DNA of 64,000 nt from the NCBI GenBank assembly GCA_910586315.1, contig CAJUIP010000011.1:1-64000 (forward strand), read 5' to 3'. The stretch comes from an uncultured Lachnospiraceae bacterium. Lineage in GTDB: Bacteria; Bacillota; Clostridia; Lachnospirales; Lachnospiraceae. Made by a program: the position numbers and the translations under genes. Positions 33,534-42,824 of the stretch are shown here, piece after piece. Every line of letters begins with the position of its first letter. Position 1 is the first letter of the stretch. Below the pieces are notes generated by a model. It saw only the letters and a program-made list of their open reading frames with translations. It searched no databases and had not been told where the DNA came from.

Positions 33534-36082
33534 ATTGAATTCCTCCTGGTTCTCTGTCCGCTTCCTGTCTGGCTGTTTTCTGACTGGCCATTTCCTACCT
33601 GGCTGTTTCCTGTCTGTCCTCTAAACTGTACTCCCCGGACACTGAGACTTCTATACGTTACATCCCTTCCGGCAGAAGTAACTGTCACTTTCTGTACGGC
33701 AGGAACCGTGCATCTCACCTGGTAAGGCCGGACACGTCCCTGGGCCCATGTTCTGCTGCCAGACACGCCGGGCCTGACGCCGCCCCCGGCGCCTCCCGTA
33801 CCGGCGATGCCGCTGCCATACTTTCCCGCATCGGTGCCCGCATTATTAGGCCCTCCGCCACCAACACTGCCGCCGCTTCTGTATCCCCCGACGCCAACGC
33901 TGATACCGCTTGCAAGCCCTCCCGTGCCAACGCTGATACTGCTTTCGGACCCTCTCACACCGATACTGCCGCTGCTTCCAGACCCTCCCGCGCTGCCGCT
34001 GCCGCTTTCCAGGTCATCAAAAAGGCCCATGCTCTCAAAATTTGTTCTCAGCTTCACCGGATCTTCCACAGGGCTTTGCGAAAATCTGGTTCCCGGAAAT
34101 TCTTTGGCAAGTACAAAGTTATCCGAATCCAGCGTCATCTTAAAAGCTCCCAGGTTTTCCCTGTGATGAAGTCCCTCATGGATATTCACTTTCATTTTCC
34201 CGTAATCTTCGCCGATCTGTCTGAACTGCTTTGATGTACTGTAAATACTCCTTGCCGCGCTGCCTGCGCTTCCCATTTTGTCCGTGAAGCTCCCTGGACC
34301 GACCATGGCTTTGAACGCCGTTCCCACGCGTTCTTTGCTTTCTCTCATACTCTTTTCCGTAGTGTCAAAATCCCTGCCGAGGCTGCTGGCCCCCTGCTTA
34401 AAGGCGTCTATTGACTTATCAAATTTCATCTCTATCCCTGACGCCTTCTCTTTACCCTGAGAGGCTCTCTTTATATTATGAAAGCTGTCATAGGTCCGCA
34501 TCATCTGTCTTGCTGTCCCCCGCACACTTCGGTTTGGCCCTGCAAGATTCGTCGAAAGCTTCCGCAGATTCGACACGGCTTCCGTTCCCGCCGCCATGGT
34601 ATTGTTAAGCCGCTTTCCGATTCCGGGTCTTCTGCCTAAACCTGCACCGCCGTTTTCACTGCCTCTGGAGCCCATAAATTTTCCGTCCGCCCGGCCTGAT
34701 AAGCCATGTCCGGCCAAACCGCCAGCTCGGCCAGCAGCTTTTGCCCCTCCACGGCCAAGTCCTGTCCGGATAGCCTGCTGTCCTTTTGTCATGGCATATC
34801 CTACGGTATGGCCAAACAGCATTCCTCCGGCTACCGCAGTCGTATTGGCCTCCGATGAACCGGCCTGATAGCTGAGCAGTGAAGTGATCATAGAACCGGA
34901 TTTGTAAACTGCCCAGGCGCCTCCGGCCAGGAAAAACAGCTTCATAATATAATCCATCTCCGGACTGGTACTCGCACCAAACTTTATCCGGTTTCCCATA
35001 ATCATGGGGCAGATCATTAAAAATAAGCGCATGCCTATGGCGGAGCCGAAGCCGCTGAAGCATTTTCCGATAAACATCTCCCTCCACCGGCCGAATTTCT
35101 CCCCGTCGTCCAAAGGAATCATACACACAAAATAAGGGGATACCAGATACAGAAGCATCAGCTCGAAGATTCTCTGTACAAATACAATCAGGCATATTCC
35201 GATGGTAAACAATAGAAAGACTGCTGCGATAAAACCGATGAGGTAATCAAAGGACGACAACTTAAAGACTTCCGTCACCTGCTTGATATTGCCGTAATCC
35301 TTCACCGATACGCCGTTTCCCCCTGTCATGGAATAAAAAGGATACCGGACCGTATCCGCACTGGAAGTTCCAAACTCAATATTGAGGGCAGTATCCGAGC
35401 CTACGTTAAAGCTATCATTCTTCGCCGCGTTCAGGGAGGCGATCATGAAAACAATGCGTCCTAAAGACGTGGTATTTCCAAAGTTCATGACGGTTGTGAC
35501 GCCCCGAAGAATGACCGCGGACAGTTTCAGCATAAAATATACGAAAAACGGCACCGTAAAAAACTGGATAAAAGTTTTCATCATGGCGGTAAGAACCTTG
35601 GATACCGGTCTCTTGTTTTCAAAATCCAGGTCAAACGCAGACTTGGCCGTCGCGTAAATTGTAAGAATCAGCGCCAGCCCCAGGGCCCCCAGCGTGATTA
35701 CCCAGAACACGGTGCTGATCGTTTTCTGCTGCATCAACACTTCCACCAGGCTTCCGCTTACCACGGTTCCGTCAGGCTGTGTATACGTCACATCCCTGAG
35801 ACCGATAAATACGTCAAAAGCTGTTTCCAGATAGTCGATGAGTTTTAAAATACCGGAAAATAAGAGATACAAATGATTGCTGTATATTTCCAGCCACAGC
35901 TTGATAAAAAAGTCCAGGGCCTCCTCCAGAACAGGAAGCAGGACAGGGGCCAGAATTTCTTCGAATATCCAGCTGAACACAGTCACCAGAAGGTTGGACA
36001 CAAAACGGTATACAGGATCGATAATTCTGCTCAATACCCATTCAAATACCTTTTTGAACAGTCCCAGATATGCATATTCCAA
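33530..36082 (-). CDS. VirB6/TrbL-like channel protein with long Gly-rich tail
   Basis: 850 aa. About seven hydrophobic segments in residues 1-420 form a VirB6/TrbL-type membrane domain with the block LLYLVSPYFVCMIPLDDGEKFGRWREMF. The rest (about 430-850) is a soluble tail: first Arg/Gly-rich, later Gly-Ser-rich with SVGVGGY-like repeats. It is a paralogue of the next gene upstream, which lacks the tail. TTG is the start, with AAAGGAGGCGGG upstream. The tail may face the cytoplasm and hold the channel to other parts, as inference. Confidence 0.85.
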   Translation of the reverse strand: MEYAYLGLFKKVFEWVLSRIIDPVYRFVSNLLVTVFSWIFEEILAPVLLPVLEEALDFFIKLWLEIYSNHLYLLFSGILKLIDYLETAFDVFIGLRDVTYTQPDGTVVSGSLVEVLMQQKTISTVFWVITLGALGLALILTIYATAKSAFDLDFENKRPVSKVLTAMMKTFIQFFTVPFFVYFMLKLSAVILRGVTTVMNFGNTTSLGRIVFMIASLNAAKNDSFNVGSDTALNIEFGTSSADTVRYPFYSMTGGNGVSVKDYGNIKQVTEVFKLSSFDYLIGFIAAVFLLFTIGICLIVFVQRIFELMLLYLVSPYFVCMIPLDDGEKFGRWREMFIGKCFSGFGSAIGMRLFLMICPMIMGNRIKFGASTSPEMDYIMKLFFLAGGAWAVYKSGSMITSLLSYQAGSSEANTTAVAGGMLFGHTVGYAMTKGQQAIRTGLGRGGAKAAGRAGGLAGHGLSGRADGKFMGSRGSENGGAGLGRRPGIGKRLNNTMAAGTEAVSNLRKLSTNLAGPNRSVRGTARQMMRTYDSFHNIKRASQGKEKASGIEMKFDKSIDAFKQGASSLGRDFDTTEKSMRESKERVGTAFKAMVGPGSFTDKMGSAGSAARSIYSTSKQFRQIGEDYGKMKVNIHEGLHHRENLGAFKMTLDSDNFVLAKEFPGTRFSQSPVEDPVKLRTNFESMGLFDDLESGSGSAGGSGSSGSIGVRGSESSISVGTGGLASGISVGVGGYRSGGSVGGGGPNNAGTDAGKYGSGIAGTGGAGGGVRPGVSGSRTWAQGRVRPYQVRCTVPAVQKVTVTSAGRDVTYRSLSVRGVQFRGQTGNSQVGNGQSENSQTGSGQRTRRNSI

Positions 36083-36111
36083 TTTACCCGCCTCCTTTGC
36101 GCCATGCTATC

Positions 36112-37518
36112 TTATTTTCCTGAAAATCTCTGTTTGTCGTCTCCACCGGAACTTCCCATCTCACCGGCTGCAGAAGCCATTTTCCCTAGACTTCCTAAGC
36201 CGCCAGAACCTCCCATACCGCCTCCATCAAGGCCTTTCAGACTTCCAAGGGCGGCCGTAGATCCGCCGCTGGCAGCGGCCGCAGCCATGTTGGCAGCTGT
36301 GGTCACAGAACCGATGATCATCCCTGACATCAAAGCACCGGACTGCTGCTCCATGGCCGCCGCCTCCTGATTGAAGATCTGCATAATCAGACTCTGACTC
36401 TTATAAACCGCCCACGCCCCGCCCAGAATCATGAACATTTTCAGCACGCTGTTGATCATCACCGCATTGGGGAGATTCATGCTGTACAGGCACAGATTGC
36501 TTCCTGCGATGGAGGGCACAAGAAGCATATAGTATCTCATGGAAAAGATCACTCCAAACCCGGAGAAAAATTTCGCCACAAACAGCTCCCGCCATTTGGC
36601 GAAGGTAGCCCCGTCGTCCAGGGGTATGGTAGAGACGAAAAACGGGGACACCAGATACAAAAGAAGAAGCTCAAACAGCCGCCGGATAAAGGTAATAGCC
36701 GCCCCTGCCAGAATAAAAAGCAGCAGTACACAGCTGACAAACCCTTCTATAAAATTAAAATTAGACGCGTAAAAATCTCTTTTCACCGTACTCAAATCTC
36801 TGTAATCCTTTTCCCCTTTCAGATAGGGATTTCTTACATCATCCGTAAAAGACGGATTTCTCCCTGACCGAACATCCTCCGCCTCCCCTGACACAGGATT
36901 TCTTCTGTCCGTGGTAGCCTTATCGGCATCCAGGCCCGCAGATAAAAATACGATGGTTCCCATGGACGTACTCCCGCCCTGGGCCGCATCAAAGGCGCTG
37001 ACGGCCTGGTTCGTCACCAGCGTAGAGATCTGAAGCAGGGCAATGCACAAAAAAGGAATCAGCATAAATGTCACTGCCGCCTTCATACCGTCAGCCAGCA
37101 CTTTACTAATCGGATTTTTATTTTCCAGCGCCATATCAGAAATGGATTTGGCCGTCTTATAGATGGTGAAGAGAAAGGATATGGCCACTGCCATCACTGT
37201 AATGTAAGTAAACGCAGCCGTGACTTCCTTCATCTGAAAAAAAGCATCCAGAAGATAGGTCTTATGGCCTTCCACTTCCACAGGACTGATTCCCGCGAAG
37301 ACATTAAACATATTTTCCACAAAGTCAATCAGAGAACACATAACCGTGAAAAGAGCCAATAGCCACTCCGACCACATGGACCAGATCACCGACATGAAAT
37401 ACTCGATAAAAACCTCAAGGATATCTTTTAAAATGGGGGCAAACACTTCTGAAAGAATCGTATAAAAAATATTCTGAAGCGCTTCCACAAATGAAACTGC
37501 AAGATAGCTGAGCTCCAA
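36112..37518 (-). CDS. VirB6/TrbL-like channel protein (second paralogue)
   Basis: 468 aa with the same membrane layout as the 850-aa protein and matching blocks: ENKNPISKVL, LLYLVSPFFVSTIPLDDGATFAKWRELF and SGFG.IFSMR. It ends in a short Gly-rich tail. The start is a TTG at 37518 with GGAGGTGAAACA directly before it; the earlier in-frame ATG has no ribosome site. Two different VirB6-like subunits side by side suggest a mixed inner ring, an inference from the duplication. Confidence 0.85.
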   Translation of the reverse strand: MELSYLAVSFVEALQNIFYTILSEVFAPILKDILEVFIEYFMSVIWSMWSEWLLALFTVMCSLIDFVENMFNVFAGISPVEVEGHKTYLLDAFFQMKEVTAAFTYITVMAVAISFLFTIYKTAKSISDMALENKNPISKVLADGMKAAVTFMLIPFLCIALLQISTLVTNQAVSAFDAAQGGSTSMGTIVFLSAGLDADKATTDRRNPVSGEAEDVRSGRNPSFTDDVRNPYLKGEKDYRDLSTVKRDFYASNFNFIEGFVSCVLLLFILAGAAITFIRRLFELLLLYLVSPFFVSTIPLDDGATFAKWRELFVAKFFSGFGVIFSMRYYMLLVPSIAGSNLCLYSMNLPNAVMINSVLKMFMILGGAWAVYKSQSLIMQIFNQEAAAMEQQSGALMSGMIIGSVTTAANMAAAAASGGSTAALGSLKGLDGGGMGGSGGLGSLGKMASAAGEMGSSGGDDKQRFSGK

Positions 37519-37564
37519 TGTTTCACCTCCTATGTGTCCCTTTAATAACACGCACCCCTTCGTC

Positions 37565-39259
37565 CTACCTGACTCTTACCGTCTTCTTTACATGAATCAC
37601 AAACACCGCTCCTCCCGCGATAAGCAGGATTACCAGCACCACTGCCACGATTCCGTACATATTCACCTGATATTTCAGAGTAAACTCTGTACTGGAGGCG
37701 TTGCCCGCCTCATCCACTGCTGTCAGCTGGTAAGCGCCGGGGCTGTCGATGGTGTATCCGGCAAATCCTTCCTGAATCTCTCCGTTTTTCTCAAGAATCA
37801 CTTTTTCAATATCGTCAGACATATACTGGAGCTGGGCTGTCCCTCCCCTGATATTGACTGCTACCTGGGGCGGTTCGGTATCTTTTCTCAAGACTACTTC
37901 CAGAATTTCTCCCGATTCGCCGGTCATGCCAATTTGATACTGACCGTCTTCTTTCATAGGCAGATATCTGCCTTCAGGCAGCTTTTCCGGCTCCCCGTCA
38001 AAATAGACTCCAGTAAATTCCATGCCTGCAGGAGCCAGATAGTAATCTGCCGAACCAACGGCAGAAGCTATGGCAAAAGACCACTTTTGCCCGTCAATAT
38101 CCAGGCAATAGTATCCCGGCTCTTTTAAGCTCATGCTTTCTGCATATTCCAAAGGCTCATCATTGCGGCAGATACTTCCTTCTCCTTCCGATATCAGAAG
38201 TTCCACAACAGACGGCCCCATATATCCTTCCGGAACATTAGAGCTTAACGTTCTTCCGTTACCGAAAACCACATCATATCTTCCCCTTTGGCTGTCATAT
38301 GTCTGGGTCCGCTCACGGTAGGTTCCCGGTATCCCCTCTTTCTCCGCTTCGTTTTCTTTTCTGGCTTCGCCGTCCTCCTTAGCGCCTTCCTGATTCTCTT
38401 CGCTTCCGGCTTCGCCGTCCCCCTCAGCGCCTTCCTGGTTCTCTTCACTTCCGGCTTCCTCGCCTCCAAGTATTTCCCCGTCTGCTGTTTCCCCGTCAGA
38501 AGTCTCTGAAACCTCCATTTTTTCCGGCTCTGATTCCAGACTTCCCGGCACGCCCTCTCTCAGACCTGATTCTTCCTCCCCGGTTCCAAAGCTTCCTCCA
38601 TTCGGCCACAGTCCGCTTTCCGGCCCCCTTGATGACATGCCAAATCCGTCATTCACAAAGCCTTCCGGAAATCCGCTGACTTCTTCCCCTTCTTCTGTCT
38701 CCTCCGGAGGTTTTTCCTGAATCCGGAAGCGGAACAGAGCCCTGTATTCCTTCTGCTCTGAAAACGGAGCACTTGTATCCTCCACTGCCGTGACCCTTAC
38801 CACATAGGTTCCATACTCGCTGAATGTCTGTCCCGGCACATACTCATACTCTGCCCCGTCTTTTTCCACAGAACAGAATATATTTTGAGGCATATCCAGG
38901 GTGACATTCTGATCTGTGATACCGCCATTGGAAACGTTGGCGTAGAAAAAGAACAGACCATTGATGGATTCCTCATAAATCTTATACTCTTCATGGTACT
39001 GCTCCGCCAAAGTAACCTGAGTAACCGCAGGTCCGGCCGTGACCTCCTGCTCCTTAGCAGTACTGGGAACTGCTCCCGGACCGATGTCGCTGTCTGTGGA
39101 TCTTGGACCGCTGTAATCACTGCCGTCTCCATCGCTGTCCCGGACATAGGGCGTTTCTGACACATAAACAACCCCCTGGCTGGTTATGGTCCCTGCAAAA
39201 AGCCCTGCGACTGTCAAAAGAGCGAAAGCAAACATTTCGCCTTTGTATCGTTTCTTCAT
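37565..39259 (-). CDS. Large single-pass surface protein of the secretion block
   Basis: 564 aa with a signal peptide (residues about 1-28), a long outside region and one membrane helix near the C terminus (about 535-558) with a basic tail (HVKKTVRVR). The outside part has two beta-rich Ig-like segments separated by an acidic spacer with repeats of GSEENQEGAEGDGEA type. It is a larger paralogue of the 358-aa protein at 28640-29716. It lies between VirD4 and VirB6 genes, so it is probably part of the secretion apparatus. The family name is unknown to me. Confidence 0.65.
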   Translation of the reverse strand: MKKRYKGEMFAFALLTVAGLFAGTITSQGVVYVSETPYVRDSDGDGSDYSGPRSTDSDIGPGAVPSTAKEQEVTAGPAVTQVTLAEQYHEEYKIYEESINGLFFFYANVSNGGITDQNVTLDMPQNIFCSVEKDGAEYEYVPGQTFSEYGTYVVRVTAVEDTSAPFSEQKEYRALFRFRIQEKPPEETEEGEEVSGFPEGFVNDGFGMSSRGPESGLWPNGGSFGTGEEESGLREGVPGSLESEPEKMEVSETSDGETADGEILGGEEAGSEENQEGAEGDGEAGSEENQEGAKEDGEARKENEAEKEGIPGTYRERTQTYDSQRGRYDVVFGNGRTLSSNVPEGYMGPSVVELLISEGEGSICRNDEPLEYAESMSLKEPGYYCLDIDGQKWSFAIASAVGSADYYLAPAGMEFTGVYFDGEPEKLPEGRYLPMKEDGQYQIGMTGESGEILEVVLRKDTEPPQVAVNIRGGTAQLQYMSDDIEKVILEKNGEIQEGFAGYTIDSPGAYQLTAVDEAGNASSTEFTLKYQVNMYGIVAVVLVILLIAGGAVFVIHVKKTVRVR

Positions 39260-39261
39260 GC

Positions 39262-41253
39262 TTATGCCTCTTCTTCCTGCTCGTTAAGAGATGCCATAAT
39301 ATAGTTGCGTTCCTCCAGATCGTAGTAGACTTCATCTCCAAAAAACGCATTCATCCTCACCTCAGACAAGTCCATCGTCCCCATCTGATACAGAGGACAT
39401 TTGTAGCTGGGAGTGAACTTGGTTCTTAATGGATAATTGCCAAACGTTACAATAATGGCATTCCCCGTATCTGTCTTATTATTCAGCTTCTGAAGCTCTG
39501 ATGGATAAATAAGAGGACGGGTCTGCAGCTGGCTGGAGACATTGATATTGCCTTGTTTATCCCCCACGGTGGACGAGATGCTTGACGTGGACACTGTCAT
39601 ATTGCCGCACAGTTTGGAAAATTCCTCACAGGTCTCAATGTCATTGGAACCGATAAACATTTTCATGCCGCAGTTACTCTTTATGATGTTGGACACCTTA
39701 TCCCCATATACGTTGTCCAGCTGGGCATAGGACTGAACCACCATATTGAACCAGATTTTTCTGGAACGGCCTACGGTGATCATCTTGTCAAATTTATCGA
39801 TTTTTGGCATATTACCGAACTCATCAAGAATAAAATACACATTTCTTGGAAGGCTTAAATCTTCTCTTGAAGACGCCACCTTGATCAGCGCTTTATAAAT
39901 ACACAGGATAAATACGGCCGCCAGAGCATGTCTGGTATCCTTCTCATCAGGTATTTTAAGAAACAAGGCCGTAGGTTCCATGGCAAACTGGATGGGATCA
40001 ATATCTGTAGCCGAAGTCAGAGAGCAGAGACCTTCATCATTGAACATAGACAATTTATCAAAGGCAATGGACATATAACTGGCCATGGTGCTCTCTGCCG
40101 CAGACAGCACCTGTTTTGAAAGTCCCACTGCTTTGGATACGGGGGAGCGCCCTTTAAAAAATTCTCTTAAGGCTTCATAGTCATTGTCCGAATTACCGAT
40201 GGCTTTATTGATATTATAAAAGCAGAACCGTTCTTTGGTCATCTCAAGTTCCGGATACTCGCTGTCCTCCATCATCGCCAGACATACGGCCATAATTAAC
40301 GACCTTGCGCCCTTCTCCCACACTGGATCGTCCTGAGATTCCACAGGGCAGATGACACTGATTAAGTCATTCAGATCCTCATATACCTCATCAAATATTT
40401 TCTGCCGGGATATCTTAATGTGAGATAAAAGTTCCCGCCGCACGGCCCAGGCCTTTCCCTCATATTCATACCACTCGTCTCCATACTGATCCGGCTTGTT
40501 GACAAGCTCCAGACCGCTCTCAGGGGCTGCGTCCGACCGCATGAAGATCCCCTCTCCTGTCTTTAAATAGAGCTGATAACGCTCATATAGTTCGGACAGA
40601 GGATTCCACCGGAATGAGCTGTAGGGATCTCTCAGGTCCAGGACCATAACCTTATATCCCCGCTCTTTTAACAGCCCGCTGTGAAGCTGGAACAATTCTC
40701 CCTTGGGGTCTGTGCATATCATAGAAGACCCCGCCCCTGACCGGGCCAGAATCTGAATCATAGGGTTAATAAAGGTTGTGGTCTTGCCGCTTCCCGTTGC
40801 ACCGATTACCAGCCCATGCATGGGAGAGGCAAGGTTTACATCCAGTTCTTTCCGTTTTTTATTAAAACAAGCGTAAACAGGGATTCCATCTTTCGTGCTC
40901 TCTGAGAGTTTTGTGAATTTATAAGGTTCGAAATTACTGTCCCGTTCTTTTTCCGTCATGAAACGGGAATTTTCCAGATTGCTTTCAAAGTTCTCTGCTT
41001 TGGATCTCATAAGCTTTCTGGCATTTTTAGCAGAAGGCCTTGCAAACAGCATAAATATCAGTATAAAAAGAGCGCTTACGCCCGCACCGTACAGATAGGT
41101 GTCAGCCCGAAACAGCAGGCTGTAATCAAGGATTGGACCCTGATACATGCCAAAGAGGGAAGGCAGGAGTCTCAGTATCAGAACATTGATGCCAAATCCC
41201 AATAATACGGTTCCCAGAAGGAATCCCAGGACACCCAGAACTATTTTTTTCAT
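39262..41253 (-). CDS. VirD4/TraG-type coupling ATPase
   Basis: 663 aa. Two N-terminal membrane helices (residues about 5-25 and 50-72), then the coupling-protein ATPase core with Walker A GATGSGKTT near residue 151 and Walker B-like YFILDEFGNMPKID near 479. The family hands substrates (DNA-protein complexes or proteins) to a VirB4-type channel. No relaxase gene is found in the window, so protein substrates are more likely than DNA. GGAGGAAATAAGG precedes the ATG. Confidence 0.93.
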   Translation of the reverse strand: MKKIVLGVLGFLLGTVLLGFGINVLILRLLPSLFGMYQGPILDYSLLFRADTYLYGAGVSALFILIFMLFARPSAKNARKLMRSKAENFESNLENSRFMTEKERDSNFEPYKFTKLSESTKDGIPVYACFNKKRKELDVNLASPMHGLVIGATGSGKTTTFINPMIQILARSGAGSSMICTDPKGELFQLHSGLLKERGYKVMVLDLRDPYSSFRWNPLSELYERYQLYLKTGEGIFMRSDAAPESGLELVNKPDQYGDEWYEYEGKAWAVRRELLSHIKISRQKIFDEVYEDLNDLISVICPVESQDDPVWEKGARSLIMAVCLAMMEDSEYPELEMTKERFCFYNINKAIGNSDNDYEALREFFKGRSPVSKAVGLSKQVLSAAESTMASYMSIAFDKLSMFNDEGLCSLTSATDIDPIQFAMEPTALFLKIPDEKDTRHALAAVFILCIYKALIKVASSREDLSLPRNVYFILDEFGNMPKIDKFDKMITVGRSRKIWFNMVVQSYAQLDNVYGDKVSNIIKSNCGMKMFIGSNDIETCEEFSKLCGNMTVSTSSISSTVGDKQGNINVSSQLQTRPLIYPSELQKLNNKTDTGNAIIVTFGNYPLRTKFTPSYKCPLYQMGTMDLSEVRMNAFFGDEVYYDLEERNYIMASLNEQEEEA

Positions 41254-41255
41254 CC

Positions 41256-42125
41256 TTATTTCCTCCCTGTGAAATCAATCTGCATCGGCTGCCTCGCAAT
41301 GCCTGCCGGGCTGGCCAGATATATGTATTTCCTAAAAGCCGCCAGCGCTGAGAATAATGCTGCTCCTCCTATCAGGGCGATGCGAAAACTGTTTCCAAAG
41401 ATTATCGCCTTCCATACAGAATTTCCGTTTATAAGGCTTACGGGAACCACGCTCAAATTAAATCCGATATGGAGCGCTATGGAATACATCGTGTCGTCCT
41501 CCCGTATGGATACCCATGCCAGCAGTATCCCCATAAAACAGGCATAGACAATCCACAGGGGCGATACATGGCAGAGAGCAAATAGCACTGCCGACAGCAC
41601 TATGGCCTGCCTTTTTGTAAACCAGCTTAAAAGCCGTCCAAGCATATAACCCCGAAACACGATTTCTTCTGCTGCCGGCGCCATCAATACGGTGCACAGC
41701 ATAGCCAAACCCAAATCCGTCCCGCTTTTTAAAATATCCGAAGAGCTGCTGTATGAGTCTCTAAGGGCCCCCGGAAAAGGCACAATGGTAATCACAGCCG
41801 AAAAAAAAACCGCAAATCCCAGTCCCATAACGATTAGCAGAACTGTGCGCTTTCCATCCGGCAGTTTCAATTCCAGACCTGCCTCCTGGCACAGAGAACT
41901 TCCATTTTTCCGGCTTTTCTTATGAAGCAGGAAAATGGTCAGCAAAATCCCCAGGGCATAATAAAAATTGCCGCTGTCCGTTATGACTGCCTCTGCACTT
42001 CTTCCTCCAAAAAGAGCCATGCCCACGCTCATCAAAAGAGGAGGCAGAAACAGATACAGCAAAGCCGGTTTCACCGAGTTCACCAGTACCTGTGTTCCCT
42101 TCCATACTTTCTGTTCAAAAGACAT
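41256..42125 (-). CDS. CPBP family intramembrane protease
   Basis: About 289 aa with about eight hydrophobic segments. The CPBP/CAAX protease motifs are visible: EEIVFRGYMLGRLL near residue 175 and FALCHVSPLW near 210. Family members cleave prenylated or unprenylated membrane proteins or process peptides; some act as bacteriocin immunity proteins. I place the start at the ATG at 42125, just after the STAS stop; a TTG 11 codons upstream overlaps the STAS gene. Encoded between a STAS protein and VirD4, it may process a membrane subunit or an anti-sigma-type regulator. Confidence 0.82.
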   Translation of the reverse strand: MSFEQKVWKGTQVLVNSVKPALLYLFLPPLLMSVGMALFGGRSAEAVITDSGNFYYALGILLTIFLLHKKSRKNGSSLCQEAGLELKLPDGKRTVLLIVMGLGFAVFFSAVITIVPFPGALRDSYSSSSDILKSGTDLGLAMLCTVLMAPAAEEIVFRGYMLGRLLSWFTKRQAIVLSAVLFALCHVSPLWIVYACFMGILLAWVSIREDDTMYSIALHIGFNLSVVPVSLINGNSVWKAIIFGNSFRIALIGGAALFSALAAFRKYIYLASPAGIARQPMQIDFTGRK

Positions 42126-42129
42126 ATCG

Positions 42130-42405
42130 TCAGCTTTCAATGGTAAGAACTCCCGCAAAACCTGTCACCTCGAAAATCTCCAGAATACATGGCTTTACAT
42201 GGGTAAGAACCATGGAACCTCCGGTTTTATTGATTTTTTTCTGGGCGGAGACAAAGGCTCTTAAGCCCACGGAAGATATGTATGTGGTCTCGTCCATATC
42301 GATTATCAGCTCTGTCTCCCCTGCTGCCAGCGCTTCCTTTAACCTGGCATCCAGTTTTGGAGCTGTCACTCCATCAATCTTTTTCTCTGTTCTGATCTCC
42401 GTCAT
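42130..42405 (-). CDS. STAS-domain anti-anti-sigma-type protein
   Basis: 91 aa covering one STAS domain. IIDMDETTYISSVGLRAF carries the conserved Ser-Ser site phosphorylated by RsbW/SpoIIAB kinases. AAAGGGAGAAG precedes the ATG. The cognate kinase candidate is two genes upstream and a SpoIIE phosphatase with a cyclic-nucleotide domain lies downstream in the same block. No sigma-factor gene is present nearby, so the output may be another partner. Confidence 0.9.
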   Translation of the reverse strand: MTEIRTEKKIDGVTAPKLDARLKEALAAGETELIIDMDETTYISSVGLRAFVSAQKKINKTGGSMVLTHVKPCILEIFEVTGFAGVLTIES

Positions 42406-42437
42406 CTTTCTTCTCCCTTTCTCTCTGATTCTCCACC

Positions 42438-42803
42438 CTAGGCTGTTAAAGACAGGCTTTCATCAAAATAATAACGGAATGCCTCTATGGCCCGTTTCTG
42501 TTCTTCTTCCTCCTCTATGGGGAGAAGCCTCACCTCATCTTCCTCTCCCTCCGAAAGTTCCATGATATGAATATCGCCCTCCTGTGTCTCCAGGGCAATG
42601 TATTCTTTCTCGCCTTCCAGGAACACTCCTGCCACTGTATACTCCGCCTGCATTCCATTTTCCAAAGTGACTGTCATTGTCACAGGGGCTTCTTCATTCT
42701 CTCCCTGTTCGCCCTCTCCTGCTTCCTCCTGTTCTTCCCCTTCATCCCAGCCATTTCCAAATACCTGTTCTTCCAGGGCCTCCGTGTTATAGGAATATTT
42801 CAT
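42438..42803 (-). CDS. DUF1292 family protein
   Basis: 121 aa, very acidic. Residues about 40-105 match DUF1292: MTVTLENGMQAEYTVAGVF, YIALE and EEDEVRLLPI. The N-terminal extension is mostly Glu. Family members are small cytoplasmic proteins of unknown function common in Firmicutes. Here it lies between the kinase and STAS genes of a partner-switching unit. GGAAGGGAG precedes the ATG. Confidence 0.8.
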   Translation of the reverse strand: MKYSYNTEALEEQVFGNGWDEGEEQEEAGEGEQGENEEAPVTMTVTLENGMQAEYTVAGVFLEGEKEYIALETQEGDIHIMELSEGEEDEVRLLPIEEEEEQKRAIEAFRYYFDESLSLTA

Positions 42804-42824
42804 AAGTATCTCCCTTCCGGCCTG

